The notes beneath the pieces were generated by a model, which was not told the origin of the DNA, did no database searches, and saw only the letters and a program-made list of their open reading frames with translations. The position numbers were made by a program, and so were the translations under genes. A stretch of DNA of 64,000 nucleotides from Pammene aurita (taxonomy: Eukaryota; Arthropoda; Insecta; Lepidoptera; Tortricidae): assembly GCA_947086415.1 (NCBI GenBank), contig OX352301.1, positions 8,306,114 to 8,370,113 on the forward strand. The letters run 5' to 3'. Of this stretch, positions 11,501-23,500 are shown piece by piece (the stretch's first letter is position 1; every line of letters starts with the position of its first letter).

Positions 11501-14500
11501 AAATCCCTCCAAGTAATTATATCCGATCACATAAGGCAGCTTTTCTTTCAATATCTCCACATCCGCCTCCGACGACAACATGTCGTTGTCACTGTAGAAT
11601 ATTTCCACAGGCACCGTTATCTTTGCCACGTCGTAATCTGGCGGCGAAGGCACCCCATATTCCACCATATTGATTTCTTCACCAAAATCGAATCTTGAGA
11701 ACCGTCCAGAATTCACCAATTGTCCAAAATGCACGAATTGTGCCGCCGATGCTCCAGTAGGCATATGTCCTAATATAACTGGCAATAGATTGCTGTTTAT
11801 ATGATGGTCGTTGCCTTCCAACATGTATACTAAATTTTCGCACCCATTTGGTATGAAATTGCACGCTGTAGCTGTGATTTTATTTAAAAAATCCATGCTC
11901 GGCCATTTTGTCTTCAAATTAGACATAAAATATCCCAAGAAACTTAAATAAGATGAAACACGTCGTACGAAGGGGCTTTTAATGTTTCTCATCCACGCAA
12001 TAGGTGATAATGAGAACATTATATTAATTTTATCGTTGTACTCTGGCTTCATCGAATTCATGACGAAGAAACTAGTTGTGCCTTGCGAATGACCAACGTA
12101 GTGCAAGCTTTGGTTCCCTGTTACATTTAAAACGTAGTCTATCATTGCAGGGAGATCGTATAAGCCGATTTCTTCCCATGTGAACTCCCAGAAATCACTG
12201 TTCTTCGCATCCAGTTCTTTATGGGACATTGCGTGTTTGTTGCCTCTTGCATTTCCCATCCATACGTCGTAACCGTCGTCCGCTAAAATGTATCCCAAAG
12301 CTTTATCTGGCCCTTGAAGTATCCAACTGTCTGAGGACTCTAAAATTCCATGCATCAGAAAAACTACTTTCCCATTCCGAGTAGCATTTCTTCCTTGCAA
12401 TCTATGCACGGTTATTATATAACCATCTTCGGTGAGAACTTTATGCTCTTCCATATTATAACCATATTTCCTCGCTAGTTCCATAATGCTTAAATAGGCG
12501 TCCTGTGCAATCGTGTCTCCATTTGTGGCTTTTCCATTTATAATTTCTTCTACGCCCCATATGAAGCTAGCCCAACTTGACACACCATCAGTTAGATCGC
12601 TCAATGATTTGAAAGTTCTACCGGTTTGCCGATATTCGTATTCTTTGTGACCAGAAACTGTATAGAATACTACAAATAAAATTACTAATTTCAAATAATC
12701 CATGATGGATTAGTGACAGTAATACGTTTGAGAAACTAATGACACTAGCTCGAGGGCTGCCGATATATTTAAAGTGCAATAAGATGTCATTACCCTAACT
12801 TTGGATACTTAAACGTTAATTATGGTGGTCTTGACATACTTAGATTATAAGCACTGACTTCTTTTGAGTTATCGGTTGAATTTAGAAACCTACTCTAGTT
12901 TCTGTATGGTTATCCACATTTAATATGATGACTTATTTAATTGGCAATAAGACAATGTTTTGAATGCCAATACAGAGCAACATATGTATTTAAACATTGA
13001 TAGCCATAAGGAATAAGAATCATTACGAAACTGTGACAAAGATGATATAGTTTGCTAATATTTGCTATCCGAGTCATTTAGGCAATTATACTCTATGTCT
13101 TTAGGTATTTAAATAAAAGTAAACAAACAATTTTTACATTTTCGGGTAGTTATAACTTTTATTGGTTAACCAATCAAATACAAAACTGCCTGGATCTGTC
13201 ACTTAACGACCTGACTTTAACCAATATTATTTGATCGTGTAATGTTTTCATCTACCCTCAACTGGCTTAAGGGTCGGGTATATGTGGGAGAATTTTCAGA
13301 TTCTGTCAAAATACCCTGATTCACACACAACCAGACTTCACGCACACTACCACACTTTCGGGGGACAGGTCATTGACCGCTTATATTTTTTTACAGATTG
13401 CCATTACTAGTTTCATACTAATCGCATCTCCTTTGAGAAATTTAAACTGTAATGTTTTCCTTTGTAAGAAGACAGAGAAATAACATATTTTATCTTGCTT
13501 TCCTTGTCTATCCCGTTTATGTCACATGATGTTTGATTATAAAAGATTAAATGATTTTTCAAATGAGTTATCGAGATACGCGTTTTGGAAAGTTAGCTAG
13601 CCGAACAAACCGCGAACCACTTCGTTCGTCGAATCGACTATTTGCATCACTCTCTTTCGAATATGCAAGAGCGATGGAAACGGACATAACGAAATGTCGA
13701 TATTCGAAATTCGCGGTTGGCCTGTCCTGTTGTAGACTAGAAGTCGCTTATATATAAGTAAGTCTTATATAGAAGTGAACGAAAATATGTCTGAATAACT
13801 TTTTAAGAGTTGTCTCGATGGATTGTAAATTAGGTAGGTATATATATATGTATAGGTATAAACATACCTAGCTATGTCAATTACCCATGCAAATAAATCT
13901 AAATGTTAATAAATTAATGTTATTTACTAAATAATGTTTGGCATAATTTCGTGTAAATTTCGTTTTAGTACTGGAGCAGGCCATACTATAAATTTATTAA
14001 AATTCCTACCCGTTGGAGATTAAGAAAACATAAATCTTAAAGTTCCTGTCGCTAGTAGGTATGTGCGTGAATAAACTTTTAGGACACTTATTATCTTTAA
14101 CGAAAGAAAAACTTAGCAGACGACTTTAGGGTAATACTAATTATGAAGCGTTATAATAGCACTTCCAAAACAAAACCTAGGGACAACATGCTTTGCTACG
14201 TTACGACACAAAAATTAAAAATATATATTTTGGTAAACTTGTACAAAAATTAAAAATATATATTGAACTTAGGCTTGGTTGTCTGACTTAATAAACATGT
14301 AGCCGAATTGTAAACAATCTTTTGAAAAAAAAAAATACTTTTCTTAAAGTTGATTCACCCATATATTGAGTCAATTTGAAAATACACAAAAATTACATTA
14401 TGTAATTTATCTTTAAGCCTACCGCTCCAAATATTCGCCACACGGCCATACCGTGTACCGTGCACTTCAAATAAGCTACATACTAAATTAAACATCCGGT

Positions 14501-17500
14501 AGGCGCTTAGGATTTTAAGGCCATTTTTGAGAAATTAATTTTTATCTCAAAAAAATAGCAAATACACTTCGAAAGCCCAAAATTGGTGTATGTTTAAAAA
14601 CAATAAAAATATTGCAGCAGGTAAGAGTTATTTTCGCATACCTGATATGTACATGTGTAACTATGTTGTAAGAAAAATATTAATTGTTCAAGTATCATTA
14701 TTGTTTTTCGCCTTATACACTTTGTTGCAATACGCAGATTTTTTAATTTGACGCTTTTATCAGGGCCGAGATAGCGTAGCCATAATCTACTTCAATGTTC
14801 ATCTTCATATTTGTTGTCAAACAAGTATAGAGCGGCAATAGCGATTTCCGCACAATTGAATCTAAGAAGTGAAAATGAGTAGATTCCATAAAATTTTATT
14901 TATCAAACCTAGCAGCGAATTGTAGGCAGATTGAACCTCAGAAGCCGATATTCCATACGCTTTATAGGAGGTTGCCACTGTTTAATCTGGCAGCTAGGAG
15001 TTTGACCTAACGGCTAATCGTGCTAAGCGGCGTCATCTGAGACAAATGTGTCGACAGCTCCATACATTTCTGTCTCTTAACATCCGCAGTAATTAATATT
15101 TTTAAAATGGTACATACCTTAGAGTCATAAGATGAAAAATATTACATCATTTCCTTGACATGCTTTTAGATATGCGTTAGGAGATAAAATCTGTAAGGAA
15201 AACTTTTGAGTTCTTCAATCACTCAAATTACTGAGAAATTTTAACGATTAAAAAATAGATTGTTGTAAATTTTAAGTTACATAAAGCACTTAAACCACCT
15301 TAGACGCATTTTTGTTTTACCCAGTAGGAAGTATTTTATGCAATAAAGCTTAAAATAAAATAAAATATGCCTCAGGACTCCCACCATCGCAATACTTTTA
15401 TGACCATTTTATCAATTGAACGACTTAATACAAATCTTTAGGACATAGAATTTAAACTTACACGATTTTCACTCATTATTATGACAAAAACGGGACTTAA
15501 TCGCGTACACTTACTTTTATTATTTTCCTGACGTTTCGAGCGTGCCGTAACGCTCGTGGTCGCAGGCAGACTGGCGAGGAATTGTATCAGCATCTCCTAG
15601 CTGCGCGGGTTTTTTCGAACTACCCGCACTTGGTCTCGATTATGCACATTCACGCTAGGGTTATCACTTTGCCTACACACAATACTCACGACATCTGGTG
15701 GTTTGGAAATGCAAGTATTTTCACGCTTACATTTGCTGATCACTGGATTCCACGAAGACGAGATCCCCTGTCCCTCGTTCTGGTTGAAATTTTTATACTT
15801 CCTAATTTCAATAGCCTCTCGTAGTTTCTTGCTATAACGAAGACGTTCTGTAGAGAGGACTTTTGGATTATGGAGCTCAATCCAGTGGTTTGGTCCAGAT
15901 TCTAACAAATGTTCGGCCACAGCAGACTTGTTTATTTGCCGATTTTTGACTGCTGTGATATGTGTTCCCTGACCCTTTCCGCTATTGTGCGTTTGGTTTC
16001 CCCAATATAGGAACTTTCAGGAGGACGTTTATGACCGCTTATACAAGCCTAAAATAGTGCAACCCCCGAAGTTGTATGGATTACCGAAGGTGCACAAGTC
16101 AAACGTGCCCTTGCGACCGATTGTAAGTCAGATCGCCTCACCTACTTACGATCTGGCCAAGCACGTTGCATCGGTGTTGCAGCCGCTTGTGGGTAAGACA
16201 ACGTCCTTTGTGAAGGATTCGCGATTAAGTCCCGTTTTTGTCATAATAATGATAGAATTTAAGACTTTAAATATGAATATCAAAATATGTTTTTGCCGTT
16301 AAAATATATTTTTTAAGGAATTAATAATATGTTGTTATTTTCAGAATAATCCAACCGTTTCTTAAAAATGGTCTTAAATAAATATATAAATATTATGGGA
16401 CAATCTTACACAAATCGACCTAGTCTCGCGGTAAGCTATAGACGACGATATATACAATGTATAGATAAATATTTAAATAAATAGAAAACATCCAGAACTC
16501 AGGAAATATCTGTGATAAACACACAAAAATCCATGGTCTTATAATCTAAACCAGCCTCAGAAAGGGTCTTTTTTTTAAAAGGTTTATATTGTTCGGTTAG
16601 TATATTTTAAATAGTACTGTAATCATTTAGGATTTTTTTTTACTAATATCGTATTTTTAATTATCTGACAGTTATCTCCATACAAATTAATTTACAATGT
16701 GGGGCAGCAGCTGTCAGATTACTGTCTTGAATTAAAAATATGATATTAGTCTTAAATCCGAACCGGCTACTAAAATGGACTTAAATTAGCTATGTAGGTA
16801 TTATTATGTACCTCAAGGATGGTTTCGGCCGATTAGTCTTCAAGACCTTTATGAAAAAATGTGTTCATGAAAAGAACGCTTCCTAAAACACTAAAAATAT
16901 GGAAGCCGATCGATAGGAAATTAGATAAGTTTAACACCCGTGGCTCCAATACTTTTAGATACTAGATACCACATTTGGGTAGTACATATTGTTTTAAAAT
17001 TATGATTGATACAGAACATTGATGAAATAATACACTCACATCATTTAATTATTTGGCGTGACTTTTTGAACGCTACATTTAACATTATGGACTAAGAACT
17101 GCATGGCCACGTCAGATATGACATTATAATGAGAGCAACGAAACCCGGCGATTAAGATTGCAATACTATCCTTTTTGTAGATCTGGGCATCTGGCAGCTT
17201 TTAATGGGTGGAGGTCAGAGTGACAGACGCAACATTTTTGAGTTGGAAAAAAATAATACCAAGAAAGGTAAAAACTGCGAAGTTGTCTTATTTATAGAGG
17301 AAGGGGCCTATTGAAACGGGCCTAAAAAACGATTGAGACGAGCCAAGAGTATACCATTTTAACGGTATACTCTTGGCTCGTCTCAATCGTTTTTTGTCAA
17401 GTTCTTAAATTCGTCCCGTTCTGCTTTCGTCACCCATTCTTCCTTCGTCACTTTCGAGGGTCGACTATATCAACTTTGGTAATCTTTGTTGTTTGTCTAT

Positions 17501-20500
17501 TTCTTATTCCGGCTCATTTCGGTATTCGTCAACATCTTCTTTGGGCATGTTCGATGTTAGTCTATGTTGTTATTAGACTCACGCGTTATTGGTGATTTTT
17601 TCCTCGGCACGTTCGTTGTTGGAATTTAGAATATTACCAAAAACGACAGGACAAATAACGTGTAAGTCTAATAACAACATAGACTAACATCGAGCATGCC
17701 CAAAGAAGATGTTGACGAATACCGAAATGAGCCGGAATAAGAAATAGACAAACAACAAAGATTACCAAAGTTGATATAGTCGACCCTCGAAAGTGACGAA
17801 GGAAGAATGGGTGACGAAAGCAGAACGGGACGAATTTAAGAACTTGTCAAAAAACGATTGAGACGAGCCAAGAGTATACCATTTTAACATTATAACAAAA
17901 AACATTGCGTATTATTTATGAAACAGAAACAGTAGGCGACAAACTATGAATTACATTATACGTCGATTTGGACTATTTTCTCCCATCGGAAAGTTTTGGC
18001 AATGAAATAATCTATTTATTTATATAATCATAATACCGCATCGAAACCAGAACTCTAAGATTTGTATTCTTAAAGTGGTTTGCATTCTTTGACCTCCACC
18101 ACTTTACAGCTGCCAGATGTCCGGATCTAGAAATAAGCATAGTATAGCAAACTAACGAGACGGGTCTCGTCGCTCTCATAATTGTGCCATATCTGACGTG
18201 GCTAGCTCTCCGTCTATTATGTTCTTTGTCCTAGGTGGGTATGATTCATAAGTCCCGTTTAAATGTACATAATGTGTTAAAAGCGCTGGTAGCCTGGCCG
18301 ACTTTAAATCCGGAGGTCTCAGGTTCAAACCCCTGCTCATATCAGTTATGAATTATCACTCGCATTTCATATTTACCAGTCACTTTTTGATGAAGGAATA
18401 CTTCGTGAGGAAACCATATCTATTTCCAATAAGGCTTACAGGTTTAATTGAGCCGTGGCACAAAGCCACTAGGAGGATGATGAGGAGTGAAAATTGTGTA
18501 AGTTGAAGTCGGTAAACAACATTGTTTGTTAAAGTAATTTATTTGATCAGAGTACATTTGTGTAACGATAGATAAACGAAAGCAAACATATAGAAGGTTC
18601 AGGAACACAATCTGCCTGGAAATTGCCAAGAGGCGAACGTATTAGGTTAAGTCCTCCCATGCTTTCAATGGCGTCGCTCTCTTTGGTAGTAGGTAGTGGT
18701 ATGCTGTTCAGATGATGTGTAGAAGTGACGTTAGTAGCGGAGCTCGAATCGAGAGGCGTATCATGAGCTCGCAATGCCCCTTTGTAGCTCTGGGGTACCA
18801 TAACATAACATACCAATATGCGACAACAAATTAATGTGCGTATCAATTTGTACCTATACTCTGCAGACGGAGTCGTTCGACGTTCTTCAAGGTATACGCA
18901 TGCGTTGCGCCAATGCCCATGACTACAAAAAACTGACTTGATTGACCTACTCGCCAGATTATAGATCGTATATTGCATTAAATATTTGATTATATTGTTT
19001 GTATACGTAAAATAATCAAGTCTTTTAATATGAAGTAAATAGAGATTGGAGTTATAATAATATTGTCATTCAAGTATTTTTACGTTAAAAGTCATGCTAA
19101 ATTGTCGTAATATTACGAGTATTATGACCAGCATAATAAAAATAAAGTCCAGCAATTAAAAACGAATCCAAAAATTCTTTTAATTTTGAACAGGTTTTGA
19201 AGCAATTAATTATGAGAATTCGGTAGATTAGTGTCTTTTATTCAATCTTTAGTTGTATTTTTGTAGTATTACGACGTGTAAATATAAAAAATCGAATTTA
19301 ACAGGACTTACGGTCTCTACATATTTTCCCTATTTATTTTGAATACAATCTGGCTACTGGTATCCTCTTTCGTGTACGTATACGATTTTCTGTCAAAATA
19401 AATGCCAAAATGAAATGTCATGCCTGCTCATCCAACAAGACGTCCGCGTCCGACGGGCCCCGTGGGGCATCTGATTCACAATGACAATTTGACTAATATG
19501 GCGAATGTATGGGAATTTTTCAAAAGTTTATATTTACGTTTCAATTTCTTTGCTATCTTAATGATGAAAATATGAATATGCCCTGATGCACTAGTCTAGT
19601 TATCTGGCTTTCAAAATAACATAACCATTGAACCACTGTCGAAGACAAAATTGTATTGCGACGTGTTCTAACGGAACGCCATTTTTTGATTTTTTGGTAC
19701 TTTTGGAGTCGGTTTATAGATAATCAAAGCTAATAAAAAATAAAATATCAATTGGAGCCTCTGCACGGCTTCTTTATGAATACGTAGACATTCATATTAT
19801 TGCGAATACGTAGCATTAACTATACAAATTCCTTGTTCTAAGTGAGGTCTAAAACAATGTTGTCATATATCCGCCCCTTAGGAGCCATTTGAGGGTAGAT
19901 CTTATTTACTTTTATTTAAATACCTAAAGATACAGAGTATAGCTATAGCACGGTTTTCTATTGTACCATCGCCCACAATGTTAACTGCCCATCGGTGGAC
20001 CTTATGTCTTTTGTAATAAGGTCCACCGATGTACAGTTAGAGTGTTGTTGTTTGTGCTATGTTACCTAGATTAATAAAGGGATATATTATTCCGCATATC
20101 AAAAATACTGAGTTGCGCACCAAAAAAAATCTGGATGCACATCAAAGCGAAGTTTTGATGTGAATTTAGTTGTTTAATTTTTTATTTGTTGTGCCTTTAA
20201 ATACCTTTTATGAAAAGTTTATTATTAGACAAGCGATTTTTGATGATAAATCTTGTGATGAATATCTTATTCTTTTACACTTCCTCCCAGCGTTTGTCCC
20301 ACGACTTTTACACGACTGTGTTATATGTTTTGTCAATCTCGTTATTTAGAATATCAATCTGTATATGAAAATTATATTCGCTTTTTTAGCTTCGGTTTAT
20401 CTATTTTTTTTTGCTACAACCGTTATACACTTCTTTTATTTAGTAACTTTGATATTAACACCGATACAAGCTTTTCAGAGTTTCATTCTAATCACAACGA

Positions 20501-23500
20501 TTTATTTGCAGCGGGGAGAAAATCCGCGAGCTCATCGAAACGCTCGAGCACAGGAAACTCGAAGCCATACAGTTCACGTTCAAACAAGTCAGCAAGAACT
20601 TCACGGAGGTGTTCAAGAAGTTGGTGCCGCAGGGGCGCGGCAGCCTCATCATGCGCGTGGCCACTGACGACGGACAGGAGCTCAACGCTGATGTAAGTTA
20701 TCATCATCATACCAGCCGAAAGACGTCCACTGCTAAACATAGGCCTCCCTCAAAGAGTGCCACAATGACCGGTCCTGCGCCACCCGCATCCAGCGGACTC
20801 CCGCGACTTTTACCAGGTCATCAGTAAATTTTCAATTTAGGCATCAATTTAGGCGTTAAGTCCACCTTGTAGGGGGTCTATCCACGCTGCGCCTTCCGGT
20901 TCATGGTCGCCACTCGAGAACCTTTCCGCCCCAACGGCCATCGGTTCTACGTGCAATGTGCCCCGCCCACTGCAACTTTAGTTTAGCGATTCGGAGGGCT
21001 ATATCGGTTACTTTGGTTCTGCTGCGGATGGCCTCACTTCTGATGCGATTACGCAGAGAGACTCCAAGCATAGCCCTCTCCATTGCCCTTGGGGATATTT
21101 TGGCCTTATGAGGCCCATAAGAGGGTTATTTTAACAATTGAGTGTCTCTCTGGCCTCGGACACCGGAGGGTTTGGTCACTTTTTCTGAAGTATATGACAT
21201 CTATTTTCAATTGAGTGTAATGAATGAAAATACTATCTCATTCCGATGGATATTTGGCAACCATCCGTCTGCATGCGAATTGAAACAACAAATCACGAAA
21301 GCTTTTATAATTAGGTACATGCATGAAGTTTAAATTTTAACGAAATATTTTTTATTACGATGGTTATTGCCATAATATTATGCTACAAACACATTTTTTT
21401 AATTTAGTTAACATTCATATGCTTAAAATAATACTTAAAAAGTGTAAAAATTTCGCGCAAAAACTTAATAATCTAAACGCAACGCTATTGGTCGAACGTA
21501 CTCGTGACGTCACATACTTGACAGATTCGTTATTTTGTTCGTGGCAGACACTAAATTTAGACGAAAACTGATTAAAAATTGTTTCTGTGGTGATTTAGCA
21601 GCTTTTTGCGGTTATAATTCAAATATCGGCACTTACAGACGAATTTGAGGTAAGCATTATGCTGGGTTTCCATTGGGTTTCAATAAGTTTGCTCTTAAAT
21701 AAATGTCCTCCATTGGTTCCTTACAAATACGTCAAGCTAGTTTTATTTAGAACTAACCTAGTTTGCATAAGTAAGATGATAACTATACTTTTTAATGTGT
21801 TTGGTAAATGGTAGATTATGTAATCCGATGATTAGAATATGCATTAACACTGTAATAAGTAGATTATAGCTTAGTATCTGAACGAACGCTCGCTCGCTCT
21901 AGTCAGTTTCAGTCTGAGCTGATGTCAAGTCAATGTCATTATCCTCAACTCAACTATGTCACCCAGATACTGCAGCACTGGCATTTCTCATTTATAATAA
22001 TATACTTAATACACAACAACGCAGGTACAATGACGGATAGCGGATTTGTAAAGACGCAAATGGACAATTTGCCGAATATAATGCATTTACGATGTCGTCG
22101 TATTTCACCAATAATAACAATGTTAATGCCTGCCAAGACGAAAGGAGCGAAAACTGCAAGGTAATTATAACTTTTAATCTATTACTTACTTATGTGTAAT
22201 GATTTAAACTGGAAATCCAAAACAATAACCTATAAGTAACCTTGGCTTTATTTTGAAACTGCTACTTAAACTGTTGTCCTACGTTTATATAAATTACTTA
22301 CCTACTCCAAAAACCGTAACAGGCATGTGATGTGATCTTAGATGTGAAGAGTAATTAGAATTATGCAATAAATTATAATCATCATTTTCTTTGTGAATCA
22401 CAGGTACTTGAAATGGTGTTACAATAAACATAACATGACCATTGGCTATGTGCAAGTATGCTGAGATGGTGATATGTAAAAGCTAGAATCACCCCGGAGC
22501 TACCAAATCAAAAATTGTACTGTAATAACACAGAAGGAAAAGATAGTTAAATCTGTTAACAGTGGAAACATTGTTCAGCACACTTGGGTAAGGATACATA
22601 TTTGATTTTCATTTCTGTAAGGAGAGTAACTGACTGGCTAGAGCCATCTTATAGTAGGAGTTCGGCTTAGTGTTGTGAGCAAATGTGGTTAGGTTACCCG
22701 AGATAGATTAATTAAAATCTAAATTTTGATGGAGTCACCCACCGCTGCTGCTTATACGCTTGAGTCCATTCCAGTCTCAGACATAACAAGGATATATGAA
22801 TGGTCTAAATATTAGATCTATTATATAATTGTCATGTGAACTGATTTGCCAGGGCATAGTTGATTTTTTTGTTTTAAACATGCCAAATGTCCAATCCCAT
22901 TTATGTCTGCATTACTGATGCTATATAGATACATATGGCAGTGTTTATAATAAATCTATGACTAGTACAGTATCAGATTTATTGGAGCACCCAAGATGGT
23001 CACAAATCTGTCTTGTTGTTATCTGAACAACACCTGTCACGGTCACAAATATCTGAACAACACCTGTCACGGTGATAATGTCCATGATAAGATATTTTTA
23101 AGTATCTTGGTCGCTCTGGTATATTTGATAATAACTGTACAACAATATAGTTTAAGTTATCGGAAATTTTATACACTAGCCACACAGAAAGATATTAATT
23201 AATTTATTATATTGTTTTAGGAAGATGACATGGCTACACCAGTGCAGCGGACCAACCAACAACTAGCATCAAATATTAATGCAAGAAATCCAAACTATCA
23301 TCAGTTGGTACTTATAGCCTTAAATTGATTAAGGTCAAGGATATATGTAGTATTATTACAGAGTATATGTATTAAATAGAGATGCAACGTCTAAGAAATT
23401 TTTGAGGCTCCAAGGTGCCAAGTCTGAAGCAAGAGCAAGCAAGTTCTTGAATGGACATTGTTAGTTTTATAAATTATTTGCAGATACTAGCAGAGACTAC

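Larger units (their letters stand above)
15476..16250. mobile_element. Penelope-like retroelement fragment in head-to-head arrangement
   Basis: Both ends carry the same sequence inverted (gacaaaaacgggacttaatc at 15483 and its complement ending at 16242). The left part (15597-16010, - strand) encodes the C-terminal GIY-YIG endonuclease region: SSYIGETKRTIAERVREH, then AVAEHLLESGPNHW and onward. A frameshift after REHIS breaks it. The right part (about 16012-16222, + strand) encodes reverse transcriptase sequence: PKLYGLPKVHKS, LRPIVSQIASPTYDLAKH and SFVKDS. The two fragments meet near 16011. This inverted, truncated arrangement is characteristic of Penelope-like elements. Confidence 0.85.
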
